Shown here: positions 1 through 8,669 of the stretch, piece by piece
Layout of the letters: each line of letters opens with the position of its first letter
How positions within the stretch are numbered: position 1 is the stretch's first letter
DNA from: Nitrospira sp.
Lineage (GTDB): Bacteria > Nitrospirota > Nitrospiria > Nitrospirales > Nitrospiraceae
Direction of reading: 5' to 3'
DNA length: 64,000 bases
Assembly (NCBI GenBank): GCA_030123605.1
Contig: CP126123.1
Coordinates: 2,646,001-2,710,000 of the forward strand
Made by a program: the position numbers and the translations under genes
Notes under the pieces: generated by a model
Seen by the model: only the letters and a program-made list of their open reading frames with translations
Databases searched by the model: none
Told to the model about the DNA's origin: nothing

Positions 1-1554
1 ACCATAACGGCGCACCCGCTCCGCCCCAAAGGACGGATCGGCGGCGGAGAGGTCGGCATCCAACCCCTGCAACAGGTTCTCTCCTTCCAACAGATACGCA
101 TGCTTGCTATCGGCGACGAGCAAGGCCTCCACACGGCGCGCGAGAAACGTCTTCCCTGTCTGAGCCGAACCGGTGAACAGGACGATGGCGGCCCGATGCC
201 CATATTGCGCAGCCCGGTCCTCCGCCCGCACGTCTCCCGTGAGCCAAGCATATTCCCGCTGCCGAGCCTCCTCACGCAATTCTTCCTGCTCATCATGCAC
301 CAATTCGGTAATGATACCGCCCCCGGTAATGTCGTATTCATCGACGAGGACGAACCGCCCCGTCGATTCGAAAGACGACGACAGGTCGAATGCCAAGGGC
401 GTCTTGACCCGCAACGTCAATTCGGCCACTTGGTTTTTCGCTACCGACTGACTTTCCTGCAGCTGGGCGAGGTCCGCCGTATCGATGATGCGATGAATGG
501 CCGCCACTTCGCAGGCCACTTCCCGCGTGGCGAGCCGCAAAAAGTATTTCCGGCCCTTCTCGAGCGGCCGCTTTCCCAACCAAAACAGGTTGACCCGCAC
601 CGCCGTCGAGACGAGCGGTATCGAATCACGGTGCGATGCAATTTCCCCACGTTCCACGAAGATCTGTTCGTCGAGTGTGATCCCGACCGATTGCCCGGCC
701 TGCGCCTCGCTCGACGGCGGATCGACATTGAACCCTTCGATCGATTGCACCACCCCTGTTTTGTTCGAGGGCGAAAACACCAATTGATCGCCGACTTTCA
801 GGCGACCGGCCGTGATGCGACCGGCTAGAATCCGTCGTGCGTCGAACTTATAAACGTCCTGCAATGGAAACCGCAGAGGCTGCTCTGCCCTAGCCTGCTC
901 TTTCCTGAACAGAGACAACGTCTCCAGCACGGTGGGGCCTCGATACCAGCCCATGCGGTCACTGCGCATCGCAATATTGTCGCCCAATTTGGCACTGACC
1001 GGAATCATTTGTTGCGGAACCGCTCTGAATTGGCCGAGAAACTCCCGGTACTCCTTTTCGATCCCCTCGAACACGTCCTGGCGATAGCCGACCAGGTCCA
1101 TCTTGTTCACGACGACGGCAAACTGCGTCACGCCCAGCAGCGACAGCAAATACCCATGCTTCTTCGATTGTTCGCGCACGCCCTCCAGCGCATCGATCAA
1201 CAACAGCGCGGCCTCCGCCCGAGCGGCGCCGGAGATCATGTTCTTCAAAAACTCCTTGTGGCCCGGCGCATCGATGATGATGTATTGCCGCCCATTCCAG
1301 ATGAAAAACGTGCGCGCCGTGTCGATCGTGATGCCCTGCTCCTGCTCCTCCAAAAACGCATCGAACAGGAAGGCGTACTCGAACTCCTTGCCCTGCTGGC
1401 GGCAAATGGCCTGCACCTTCTCCAGCTTGCCCTCGGGCAGAGACCCGGTATCGGCGTAGAGCCTCCCGACCAGCGTGGACTTTCCGTGGTCCACATGCCC
1501 TACGATGACGATGTTGAGACTCTCCTGCGGCTTGACCTGTTCATGCTGTGTCAT
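1..1554 (-). CDS. cysN: Sulfate adenylyltransferase subunit 1 with C-terminal APS-kinase-like domain (CysNC), 3' end cut by window
   Basis: This is the GTPase subunit of ATP sulfurylase, which with CysD activates sulfate to adenylyl sulfate (APS) in the cytoplasm. The frame is open from the ATG at 1554 to the window edge (518 codons, no stop). The G-protein motifs are visible: GHVDHGKST near residue 18, DAPGH and NKMD, followed by EF-Tu-like beta-barrel domains. From about residue 450 an APS-kinase-like P-loop domain begins (GSAQTGKT, a valid Walker A), but the usual DGDN stretch reads EGEN and the Arg after it is missing, so kinase activity is uncertain. It is the last visible gene of the operon, 61 bp after cysD. 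The upstream-neighbouring CysH looks like an APS reductase, so a PAPS-forming kinase may not be needed here. Confidence 0.93.
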   Translation of the reverse strand, partial: MTQHEQVKPQESLNIVIVGHVDHGKSTLVGRLYADTGSLPEGKLEKVQAICRQQGKEFEYAFLFDAFLEEQEQGITIDTARTFFIWNGRQYIIIDAPGHKEFLKNMISGAARAEAALLLIDALEGVREQSKKHGYLLSLLGVTQFAVVVNKMDLVGYRQDVFEGIEKEYREFLGQFRAVPQQMIPVSAKLGDNIAMRSDRMGWYRGPTVLETLSLFRKEQARAEQPLRFPLQDVYKFDARRILAGRITAGRLKVGDQLVFSPSNKTGVVQSIEGFNVDPPSSEAQAGQSVGITLDEQIFVERGEIASHRDSIPLVSTAVRVNLFWLGKRPLEKGRKYFLRLATREVACEVAAIHRIIDTADLAQLQESQSVAKNQVAELTLRVKTPLAFDLSSSFESTGRFVLVDEYDITGGGIITELVHDEQEELREEARQREYAWLTGDVRAEDRAAQYGHRAAIVLFTGSAQTGKTFLARRVEALLVADSKHAYLLEGENLLQGLDADLSAADPSFGAERVRRYG

Positions 1555-1615
1555 GTCTTCGTCACTCGCTTCTTAACGCCCTGTTCCGCCTTCGTCGCCG
1601 ATTGCGCCGCGTACC

Positions 1616-2416
1616 TCACATGTAACCCTTCTTGCGCAACATCTCCATGCCTCGCCCCGCGTCCTGCGCCCGGCCGGCCCGTTCCGCAATATTGGTTCCG
1701 CGGAGCTCCTCGATGATCTCATCGACCGTCTTCGCCGTAGACTTGATGGGCATGGTGCAGGGGGCGCAACCCAGGCTGCGGTAACGCGTCCCGTCGCCCC
1801 TGTCGAGATACAGGTCCATGAAGGGAATGTTCTCGTGCTTGATGTACTCCCAAATGTTGATCTCGGTCCAATCCAGGAGCGGATGGATCCGGATATGTGT
1901 GCCGGGCGGAAAGGTCGTCTTGAACTGGTCCCACAACTCGGGCGGCTGATCGCGAAAATCCCAATCACCGTGTTTATCGCGAGGCGAAAAGTACCGCTCC
2001 TTCGCCCTGGTGCTGTCTTCGTCCGCACGCACCCCGAGGATGATGCCGGTATAGCCCTTTTCCTCGACCAGATTCTTCATGGCTGTCGTCTTCAAGGCCG
2101 TGCAACAGACATCCCGCCCGAGCGTGTGGTTCATGCCGGCAGCCAAGGCTTCCTTGTTTTGCCCCACCACCAGATTCAAGCGCCACTCCCTGGCAATTCG
2201 ATCTCGGTATTCGATCATCGCCGGAATCTTGTAGCTCGTATCCACATGCAACAAGGGAAAAGGCACATGGCCGAAGAAGGCCTTGCGGGCCAGCCAGAGC
2301 AGCACCGTCGAATCTTTCCCCATCGACCAGAGCATGGCGAGGTGATTGAAATGTTTGTAGGCTTCGCGAAGGATATAGACGCTTTGGTCTTCGAGCTGAC
2401 GCAAATGTTTCATCAT
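1616..2416 (-). CDS. cysD: Sulfate adenylyltransferase subunit 2
   Basis: CysD is the catalytic PP-loop ATPase subunit of ATP sulfurylase and forms APS from ATP and sulfate together with CysN. The 266-residue protein has the PP-loop SMGKDST at residues 31-37 and the conserved HVDT stretch that follows in this family; its length is a little short of the usual ~300. Translation starts at the first of two adjacent ATG codons (2416), with AAGAG just upstream. It lies 12 bp after the trpD-like gene and 61 bp before cysN, all on the minus strand, so it is co-transcribed. The C-terminal tail ends with the family's [11 protein letters not shown]-like sequence, so it is complete. Confidence 0.95.
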   Translation of the reverse strand: MMKHLRQLEDQSVYILREAYKHFNHLAMLWSMGKDSTVLLWLARKAFFGHVPFPLLHVDTSYKIPAMIEYRDRIAREWRLNLVVGQNKEALAAGMNHTLGRDVCCTALKTTAMKNLVEEKGYTGIILGVRADEDSTRAKERYFSPRDKHGDWDFRDQPPELWDQFKTTFPPGTHIRIHPLLDWTEINIWEYIKHENIPFMDLYLDRGDGTRYRSLGCAPCTMPIKSTAKTVDEIIEELRGTNIAERAGRAQDAGRGMEMLRKKGYM

Positions 2417-2428
2417 TCACTCTTCTGG

Positions 2429-3496
2429 TTACGCGGGAATGCCGACCCTCTGCGCGGCCCCGGCATCCGCCCCTGCAACTGCCGTCAGCTCGGCGAGTTT
2501 GGCATGGGCCTGGCCGGACTCGAGCGTACGTCTCGCGGTTGCGAGACTCCCGGTGATTGAAGGCCCCTTCCCTGCCGCATAGAGCAACATGGCGGTATTG
2601 AGCAGCACCCAATCCCGTTGCCCTCCCTGAACCTCGTTTGCCAACAACCGCTTGATCAAGTCGGCCTCCCGTTCCCGCTGTTCGGCGGGAAACCCGGCCA
2701 TCTCACGGAAGGTCGCCATCGTCAGGCCCGCGTCTTTCGGCTGGAACGTGAAGGGGATGATTCGTTCGTCCTTGAGTTCCAGCAGCCGCGTCACATTGCC
2801 GATCGACAGTTCGGGGTCGCCTTCGACACCGCGGATCACAAGAGCCCGCGGACAACTCAACATGCGTAAGGCCTCGATCGTCTTTTCGAAGTACGGCGGA
2901 TGCGACAGACCGATCACCTGCGAGGCGGCGCGTGCTGGGTTCAACAGCCTCGCCACCGGGTGAAAGAAATTTCGCACGCCCAATTCCTGTCGCATTTCGA
3001 GAAACCGATTGACCGGCGGGTGATAGAGCGCCAGGTCCAGATAGGCGAATCCCTTCTTTTCCAATTCGGCCCCGACCGACTTGGCGGTCTGATCGACGGG
3101 AATGCCCAACTGCTTGAGGACCGACGAGACCCCGCGTCGATCCCGCGGGCCGTCTACTCCATGCAACAACACAACCGCTCCGGCGGCCGCCGCAACAATC
3201 GCTGCGGGAAGGATGGCGTGAAAGGTTTCCCGTTTACCCGCATAGACGGGCACATCGACCACCCCCAATCCGGTACGGACCGGAATCGGTGCGACGTATT
3301 GCCGCGCGGCCGCAGTAAAGGCGGCCAATTCCGTGACCGATTCCGACTTGAATCGCATGGCAATGAGGAATGCGCCGATTTGAGCCTGCGTGGCAGTCCC
3401 TTCGATCATCAGGCGCATCGCCTGCTTGGCTTCTTCCCAGGTGAGGTCCTTGGACGTTTTTTGCCCCTTGGCGACTTTCGCGAGCAGGTGTTGCAT
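2429..3496 (-). CDS. Anthranilate phosphoribosyltransferase-like protein (TrpD2/YbiB-type)
   Basis: This 355-residue protein has the overall glycosyltransferase family 3 architecture of TrpD: an all-helical N-terminal domain (first ~70 residues, with the AQIGAFLIAMR stretch) and an alpha/beta domain. The PRPP-binding GTGGD loop of true TrpD is not there; at the matching place the sequence reads PVYAGKRETFH, and the KHGNRSVSS loop reads LHGVDGPRDRRGVSS. I therefore do not call it tryptophan biosynthesis; it resembles the TrpD2 paralogues, some of which bind nucleic acid. It sits inside the sulfate-assimilation operon (47 bp after cysH, 12 bp before cysD), so a role linked to sulfur or nucleotide metabolism is an inference only. 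Confidence 0.85.
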   Translation of the reverse strand: MQHLLAKVAKGQKTSKDLTWEEAKQAMRLMIEGTATQAQIGAFLIAMRFKSESVTELAAFTAAARQYVAPIPVRTGLGVVDVPVYAGKRETFHAILPAAIVAAAAGAVVLLHGVDGPRDRRGVSSVLKQLGIPVDQTAKSVGAELEKKGFAYLDLALYHPPVNRFLEMRQELGVRNFFHPVARLLNPARAASQVIGLSHPPYFEKTIEALRMLSCPRALVIRGVEGDPELSIGNVTRLLELKDERIIPFTFQPKDAGLTMATFREMAGFPAEQREREADLIKRLLANEVQGGQRDWVLLNTAMLLYAAGKGPSITGSLATARRTLESGQAHAKLAELTAVAGADAGAAQRVGIPA

Positions 3497-3543
3497 GGAT
3501 CGTGATGACCTTGTCTGATTTCAGGGTGTCGAAATGTTAAATG

Positions 3544-4278
3544 TTATTTGTGCAGGCCGCACTCGGTCTTGCCGAAATTCTTCCACCGACCGGAACGCGG
3601 ATCATCTCCCGGAAGGACAGGCGCCGTGCAGTGCGTACAGCCGATGCTGGGATAGTTGCGGTCGTGCAAGGCGTTATAGGGCACCCCGTGGAGTTGGAGG
3701 TACATCCAGACCTGCTCATGGCTCCAGCGGGCCAACGGATTCACCTTGACCAGGTTGAATTTATTGTCCCACTCGATCAGGCCGGCGTTGGCCCTAGTCG
3801 GAGCTTGGTCTCTCCTGATGCCGGTAATCCAGGCCGAGTAGTTCGCCAGGACGCGGGTCAGAGGTTCGATTTTCCTCAGTTCACAACACTGATCGGGCTT
3901 GCTCGCCCAAAGTGCCGCTCCGTATTGGGTGGCCTGTTGATCAGGCGTCAACAGTGATTTCATCTGAATCACTTGCGCCGGCTTCAAACCATACTGCGCA
4001 ATAATGCGATCACGCACGTCGATCGTTTCGGAAAACAAAAAGTCTGTATCCAAATAAAAAAGGGGAGCCTCTGGATCGATGCGGTGCATCATGTCCACCA
4101 ACGCCACATCTTCCGCCCCGAAACTGCAGGCGAGCACAATCCGTCCCTTGTAGGTCTTGAGTGCATGCTCCAGCACATCCCACGGCTGTTTGGACTCGAA
4201 CGAATCGCTCAGCGCCTTCAATTCTTCATCCCTCGGACGCGCAGCGGGCGTGATGCTATTGCTCAGCTTACCGTTCAC
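3544..4278 (-). CDS. cysH: Assimilatory adenylyl-sulfate (APS) reductase, [4Fe-4S] type
   Basis: CysH reduces activated sulfate to sulfite. The 244-residue protein carries the CC...CxxC ligands of a [4Fe-4S] cluster (Cys131-Cys132 and Cys214-Cys217), which is the signature of enzymes that use APS rather than PAPS, and the C-terminal catalytic motif ECGLH with Cys240. The start is a GTG at 4278, with an AGGGAGA stretch directly upstream; it follows the sulfite reductase by only 5 bp, which suggests translational coupling. Substrate preference is inferred from the cluster ligands, not shown. It passes sulfite to the gene just upstream in the operon. Confidence 0.95.
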   Translation of the reverse strand: MNGKLSNSITPAARPRDEELKALSDSFESKQPWDVLEHALKTYKGRIVLACSFGAEDVALVDMMHRIDPEAPLFYLDTDFLFSETIDVRDRIIAQYGLKPAQVIQMKSLLTPDQQATQYGAALWASKPDQCCELRKIEPLTRVLANYSAWITGIRRDQAPTRANAGLIEWDNKFNLVKVNPLARWSHEQVWMYLQLHGVPYNALHDRNYPSIGCTHCTAPVLPGDDPRSGRWKNFGKTECGLHK

Positions 4279-4283
4279 TCTCC

Positions 4284-6767
4284 CTACCCCTCGACCTTCT
4301 CAACCAGAATTTTGAAATGTTTCGCTTCCGGCTCCAGCGGCCCCTCATCAAGGATCTTGTGGCCGTCGTTGCGCAGGCTCATCGGCACATTCCGAATGGG
4401 TTCTCCGGCATCGAGCCAGACTTCCAGTCGCTCACCGTTGTCCATCATCTCCAGCTTCAATTTAGTCTTCACGTAATTCATCGGACAGGCCACACCTCGC
4501 AAGTCATAGACAGGAGCTTTGGCTGCCGCGATGGGAACCGGAGACGCAACCTTGGGAGCCGCGGCCGGTACGGCCTCTTCCTTCACCTGCGCCAGTTTCA
4601 GATCCTTGCCCATTTGCTCAGTGGCCGCGCGGCAGGCATCGAGAAACCGTTTGGCAAAGGCCATCTTCTCCGTCGCCGCATCGGCCGTCGCGTCCTTGGA
4701 ACCGAGATCGCCAACTTGCATACCGAGTTTTTTATACGTGGCCGGCACGATGCCTTTGCTCGCCAGACGCAGATCGAACTCTTGGAACGTTTCGGCATCG
4801 GTCGCCGGATCGAGTCCTTCCGTCACCAGCAAGGCCTTGGCAGCCGCCAGCACTGCGCGATAGGATTTATTGACCGACAGGGCAAACTGATGCTTCTCGA
4901 CGAGAAGCTTGGCTTGATACAGCTCCTGATCGGCTTCCAACATGCGGTCGTCGATCATCTCCAACGCACCGCCTGCGCATTCACCGGGGCCCAAATCTTC
5001 CAGCACGAATTCCGCCTCGCCTTCCCAGTCATAGTAATAGGTCGGGTCCTGATCATAGGGCGGTACGATCGTGTAGGGAATGAGTGCGTCCTTGAGGGCA
5101 GCCTTGCCGACCCGCGTGATGAACGCCAGGAGCGTTTCACCTTCCCGTCGATCGCGGCGATAGACATCCACCAGGTGACGAATCGCCGCCGGGACGTTCT
5201 TGGCAGGCAGTTTGACCGTCATCTGACCGATCTTCGGCTGCCCGTCCACATGTCCACCGAGATGCAATTCGTAATGCGGCGCCGTATGGTCGCCGAGTCG
5301 CTTGCCGACCCCGTGCAATCCGATTGTAGCGATATGGTGTTGCGCACAGGAGTTATGGCAGCCGCTGATCTTGACACTTACATCCCGGAGATCCTCCGGG
5401 ACCCGGCCGGCGGGGAACACCTCGGCCAAAGCCCTGGCCATCCCCTTGGATGAGGTGATTCCCAAGCCGCAGGTATCGGTGCCGGGGCAGGCAATGATGT
5501 CTTCCACGAGTTCCGCACCGGGATCACCCAAGCTATGCGACACGAGTTCGCCATAGAAGTCTTCCAGACGTCCTTCGGGAATCCAGCGGATCACCACGTT
5601 CTGATTGATCGTCGTGCGGATGTTGCCGTTGGAATATCGTTCGGCAAGATCGGCCACCGTCCACATTTGGTCACCGGTCAGATCGCCCATCGGCAATTTG
5701 ATCGCCGCCGTGACGAAGCCTGCCTGCCGCTGCGGAACCACGTTGGTCCGCTTCCATGCCTGGAACGCCGAGACCTGGCCGTTGAGGGACACAGCGCCGG
5801 TCCCATTCCCGTTGCCATTGGAGAGAGTCGGCGCTTTCGTCGGCATGATCAACGGCGGCTCGTCAGCATACTCCAATAGTTTGATCGGCTCATGGGTCGG
5901 TACCGCGTATCCCATGGCCGCATAGGCCGCTTCCCAGCGCCGCTTGAACTCCTCGAACCCGAGCTTCTCGATGACGAACTTCATGCGGGCCTTGTTGCGA
6001 TTCTTGCGGTTCCCCAATGTGTCGAACACCTTGATCACGGCTTCGATGGTGGGAAGCAGTTCGTCCATCGGCGTGAATTCTCTCAGCACCTGTGCGATGC
6101 GGGGAGTCGATCCCAACCCGCCGCCCACGACCATGCGGAAGCCGATGGTGCCGTCCGCACGTTTCGCGGCGAGCAGTCCGATGTCGTGGATGGGTGTAAG
6201 GGCGCAATCCTGCCGACACCCCGAGAGGGCGATCTTAAACTTCCTGGGGAGACTCTGGTTGAGCGGGTTACGCAAGAGGTGATAGGCCACTGTCTTCGCG
6301 TAGGGCGTGACATCGAAGACTTCCCCTTGGCAGACGCCTGCCAAGTGACAAGCCGTCACGTTTCGCACGGTATTGGCACAGGCCTCGCGCGTGGTCAGTC
6401 CCACGGAGGCCAGCAGGCGCATCATCTCCGGAACATGTTTGAGTTCGACAAAATGCAATTGAATGTCCTGGCGCGTCGTGACATGACCCACTCCGGTAGC
6501 ATACTGGTCGGCCAGTTCGGCCACTTGACGCAACTGGTTCGCCGTCAGCCCTCCGAACGGGACCTTGATCCGCACCATCTGAACCCCAGCTTGCCGCTGG
6601 CCGTAAATGCCGTATTGCAGGCGGAAGGGCTTGAAGATGTCGGTCGAGAGATCGCCCGCCACGACCCGTTGGGCTTCCGTTTCGAATGTCTCGATTTCTT
6701 CGACTATATGGGTTGGGATGGGCTCTGTCCGGATTGCCGGGCGGAGATCAACAGTGTGAGGACTCAT
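4284..6767 (-). CDS. Siroheme nitrite/sulfite reductase with duplicated [4Fe-4S] motifs and C-terminal TusA-like domain
   Basis: This 827-residue protein is predicted to reduce sulfite to sulfide with siroheme and [4Fe-4S]. It contains two ferredoxin-like/reductase repeats, roughly residues 40-290 and 340-560. Both repeats have the full ligand set C-x5-C and C-x3-C: Cys140/146/184/188 and Cys427/433/470/474. Residues ~565-725 form a helical segment of unknown function. Residues ~752-827 are a TusA-like domain with GVACP (Cys761), a sulfur-carrier fold. Start ATG 6767 has GAGGT seven bases upstream. The operon (next to APS reductase and ATP sulfurylase) argues for sulfite as substrate rather than nitrite. 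It is much longer than the usual ~550-600 residues because of the C-terminal additions. Confidence 0.92.
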   Translation of the reverse strand: MSPHTVDLRPAIRTEPIPTHIVEEIETFETEAQRVVAGDLSTDIFKPFRLQYGIYGQRQAGVQMVRIKVPFGGLTANQLRQVAELADQYATGVGHVTTRQDIQLHFVELKHVPEMMRLLASVGLTTREACANTVRNVTACHLAGVCQGEVFDVTPYAKTVAYHLLRNPLNQSLPRKFKIALSGCRQDCALTPIHDIGLLAAKRADGTIGFRMVVGGGLGSTPRIAQVLREFTPMDELLPTIEAVIKVFDTLGNRKNRNKARMKFVIEKLGFEEFKRRWEAAYAAMGYAVPTHEPIKLLEYADEPPLIMPTKAPTLSNGNGNGTGAVSLNGQVSAFQAWKRTNVVPQRQAGFVTAAIKLPMGDLTGDQMWTVADLAERYSNGNIRTTINQNVVIRWIPEGRLEDFYGELVSHSLGDPGAELVEDIIACPGTDTCGLGITSSKGMARALAEVFPAGRVPEDLRDVSVKISGCHNSCAQHHIATIGLHGVGKRLGDHTAPHYELHLGGHVDGQPKIGQMTVKLPAKNVPAAIRHLVDVYRRDRREGETLLAFITRVGKAALKDALIPYTIVPPYDQDPTYYYDWEGEAEFVLEDLGPGECAGGALEMIDDRMLEADQELYQAKLLVEKHQFALSVNKSYRAVLAAAKALLVTEGLDPATDAETFQEFDLRLASKGIVPATYKKLGMQVGDLGSKDATADAATEKMAFAKRFLDACRAATEQMGKDLKLAQVKEEAVPAAAPKVASPVPIAAAKAPVYDLRGVACPMNYVKTKLKLEMMDNGERLEVWLDAGEPIRNVPMSLRNDGHKILDEGPLEPEAKHFKILVEKVEG

Positions 6768-6812
6768 GGTCGGGACCTCGTCGGTTGAAGGTAATTCGTC
6801 ATTCGGGTAGCG

Positions 6813-7265
6813 TCAAATGTGATACATCAAGCTGTGTTGTGCTTCGAGCGCTCGTTGGCGCTTAGCCAACTCTTCGACCGTCACTTCCGACAGGACGTTC
6901 AATTCGGCCTGCTTCACGCGATCCCAAATGTGCGCCAGCAACACGTCTCGCTTCGCACCGCGAGTGGCGACGTTTCTTGAACCGGCCGCACCGTTGGTTT
7001 CCATGAGAGGCCCCTCCAGCGCATGAAGAATGTCGGCAACGGAAACCTCCGAGGGCTTCCGACTCAGCACATAGCCGCCCTGAGCTCCCCGCTGGCTGGT
7101 TACCACACCGGCCTTTTTCATGGCGTGGAGAACCTGTTCGAGAAACCTGGCCGGAATCGCCTGGCGTTTGGCAATCGCCTTGGCACAGACCGGCTGTTCG
7201 ACGTCATGCAACGCAAGGTCGACGGCAGCGATAATTCCATAGGTGGCCCTGAGGCTAACCTTCAT
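6813..7265 (-). CDS. Rrf2-family transcriptional regulator, first gene of the sulfate operon
   Basis: This 150-residue protein has the Rrf2 winged helix-turn-helix at the N terminus (begins MKVSLRATYG, with a recognition segment around GAQGGYVLSRKP near residues 60-72). The three cysteines that hold the Fe-S cluster in IscR/NsrR are absent; the corresponding loop (about residues 92-108) has no Cys at all. That makes it more like CymR-type members, which sense sulfur status through partner proteins. It is the promoter-proximal gene of the sulfate operon, 45 bp before the sulfite reductase, so it probably controls its own operon. The exact ligand is unknown. Confidence 0.9.
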   Translation of the reverse strand: MKVSLRATYGIIAAVDLALHDVEQPVCAKAIAKRQAIPARFLEQVLHAMKKAGVVTSQRGAQGGYVLSRKPSEVSVADILHALEGPLMETNGAAGSRNVATRGAKRDVLLAHIWDRVKQAELNVLSEVTVEELAKRQRALEAQHSLMYHI

Positions 7266-7269
7266 TTAT

Positions 7270-7298
7270 GAGTATTCCGATGGGGATTTAGAGAACTC
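7270..7298. promoter_or_regulatory. Possible Rrf2 operator (imperfect dyad)
   Basis: An imperfect palindrome, GAGT..TC..A on one side and T..GA..ACTC on the other, runs from the -10 element into the predicted start region of the rrf2 promoter. Its position is right for autorepression. The match between arms is only partial, so this is a weak call. Confidence 0.3.
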
Positions 7299-7326
7299 TA
7301 TACAGCGTGCGCCACTTTCCTGTCAA
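7297..7326 (-). promoter_or_regulatory. Sigma-70-type promoter of the rrf2-sulfate operon
   Basis: On the minus strand TTGACA (7326-7321) is followed after 18 bp by TATAGA (7302-7297). The predicted transcription start is near 7290, about 25 bases before the rrf2 ATG. No other good promoter was noticed between the genes of the operon. Confidence 0.7.
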
Positions 7327-7527
7327 GAAGCCCATCATCCCCTCCAACACTTCTCATGGGTGGATCTCATACATTTCTCTGTTCCTCCTACACCCATTCC
7401 GTCCCTCGTGCATCGATCATCGACGGGTCATTCCACTGCACGGATCATATCGTGATTGCGTAGTGACCCCGGTCTGTCTGGCAAAAATTTCACGTTCTTC
7501 GTACGACTCTTCGCTACACTTTCTTGA

Positions 7528-7556
7528 TTGACATCATGTAGGGGGTGAGCAATAAT
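7528..7556 (+). promoter_or_regulatory. Sigma-70-type promoter of the Fis-type regulator gene
   Basis: TTGACA (7528-7533), 17 bp spacer, AATAAT (7551-7556). The predicted start of transcription is about 7563. This lies downstream of a possible GTG start at 7545 and upstream of the ATG at 7581, so it helps decide the start codon of the next gene. Confidence 0.6.
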
Positions 7557-7580
7557 CCCGCCTTCTTCTTCGGTACCTTC

Positions 7581-8165
7581 ATGTCACTTCGTCCATCAAC
7601 TTTCAGTATCCTATTGCTCAGCGCAGACAACGAGATCCAGGCCCACTATAAGGACCTCTTCGGCGAGCAGGCGATCACGATCTGTCGAGAACGCTTGACG
7701 TTGTCGAAAGATATCGCCAAACGAAGCTACGATGCCGTTATCGTGGAATCGAAGGGCTATTCAGCGGTGGAACTCGGCAAATTGTTCGCGGGTATCGACC
7801 TCGCGCGCACCCTTGTCCTGACAGGTTCTCGTACCGTCTTGAAACGGATGGCCGCATTACTGCATGGCCCCAAATCACCCAAGGCGGTCCCACCCCTCCC
7901 CAATGGGACAGGACAATCGGTCTGTTTGGAATCCTATCTGGAACATAAGGTCGGCGATTTCGTCAAAGGCATGCGGAACGGTGCAGGGAGAAATCTCCAT
8001 CCGATGCTGATTGCAGCCGTGGAGCGCCCCTTGATCTTGCTGACCCTACGGGAAACCAAAGGCAACCAGATCCAAGCGGCGGAACTGCTGGGGTTGAATC
8101 GCAATACGCTGAGGAAAAAAATTCTCGATCTCCATATTCCGGTCAAACGTGCCAGGGCGAACTAA
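7581..8165 (+). CDS. Fis-type helix-turn-helix response-regulator-like protein
   Basis: The C-terminal ~45 residues form a Fis/NtrC-type HTH (segment GNQIQAAELLGLNRNTLRKK). The N-terminal ~110 residues look like a degenerate receiver: a hydrophobic beta-strand (FSILLLSADNE) and DAVIVESKGY where a phospho-acceptor Asp is expected, so phosphorylation is doubtful. I chose ATG 7581 (194 residues) over an in-frame GTG at 7545 because a TTGACA-17-AATAAT promoter overlaps that GTG and places the transcript start near 7563; neither start has a clear Shine-Dalgarno sequence at a normal distance. The target genes are unknown. It precedes the HU gene on the same strand. Confidence 0.82.
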   Translation: MSLRPSTFSILLLSADNEIQAHYKDLFGEQAITICRERLTLSKDIAKRSYDAVIVESKGYSAVELGKLFAGIDLARTLVLTGSRTVLKRMAALLHGPKSPKAVPPLPNGTGQSVCLESYLEHKVGDFVKGMRNGAGRNLHPMLIAAVERPLILLTLRETKGNQIQAAELLGLNRNTLRKKILDLHIPVKRARAN

Positions 8166-8269
8166 GGCCTGCACTTCGTAGCCGGGCAGCGCTTCATTGG
8201 GATCACAGAGCCAGGACACCCACTCATCAAAGTGGGAGAACGGTCACTATCCACCGACGGAGGGAACCG

Positions 8270-8542
8270 ATGACCAAGGAAGAATTGATCGCGAAGATGG
8301 CGAGCAGCGCCGGAATCACCAAGGTCGCCGCCACGACGGCACTGGAAGCCTTCACCGGAGCGGTCACCACCTCGCTCAAGAAGGGACATCGCGTCACGCT
8401 GGTGAATTTCGGCACGTTTACGATTTCGAAGCGGAAGGCCAGGATGGGACGTAACCCTCGGACCGGTGAAGCCTTGAAGATTCCTGCCGCGCGCATTCCC
8501 AAGTTCTCGGCTGGCAAAGAACTGAAGGCAGCGGTCAAGTAA
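8270..8542 (+). CDS. HU-family DNA-binding protein
   Basis: This 90-residue protein is a standard-length HU/IHF-type nucleoid protein: N-terminal helices (MTKEELIAKMA...) and the beta-arm region with GRNPRTGE around residues 61-68, followed by IPAARIPKFSAGKELK. It would act as a dimer that bends DNA. ATG 8270 is preceded by GGAGGGAACCG, a strong ribosome-binding site. A short hairpin (8219-8236, CCCACT/AGTGGG) lies in the leader. Whether it is a homodimeric HU or an IHF-like subunit cannot be decided from one gene. Confidence 0.95.
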   Translation: MTKEELIAKMASSAGITKVAATTALEAFTGAVTTSLKKGHRVTLVNFGTFTISKRKARMGRNPRTGEALKIPAARIPKFSAGKELKAAVK

Positions 8543-8602
8543 CCTTGCTTCCAGGGTCGATGACGCAGGATGTACAGGCGCCTTCTTCGGCGAGATCACC
8601 AG

Positions 8603-8620
8603 GGAGGCCGTGTTGCCTCC
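8603..8620 (+). terminator. Possible terminator after the HU gene
   Basis: Stem GGAGGC (8603-8608) and GCCTCC (8615-8620) with loop CGTGTT, followed by a moderately T-rich stretch. It separates the HU gene from the tRNA-Val promoter. Confidence 0.4.
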
Positions 8621-8628
8621 TCGTTTCC

Positions 8629-8658
8629 TTGACACCCTCAGTGAGGCTGTATTAGCAT
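8629..8658 (+). promoter_or_regulatory. Promoter of tRNA-Val
   Basis: TTGACA (8629-8634), 18 bp spacer, TAGCAT (8653-8658). Predicted transcription start is about 8665, leaving a leader of roughly five bases before the mature tRNA 5' end at 8670. Confidence 0.6.
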
Positions 8659-8669
8659 CGCCGGGCGTT

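Noticed and set aside
4317-5453. A 378-codon plus-strand frame opposite the sulfite reductase
   Set aside because: Antisense shadow; the minus-strand protein explains the region completely.
7545-7580. GTG 7545 as start of the Fis-type protein
   Set aside because: A consensus-like promoter overlaps it, and the G-run before it is too close to act as a ribosome-binding site.
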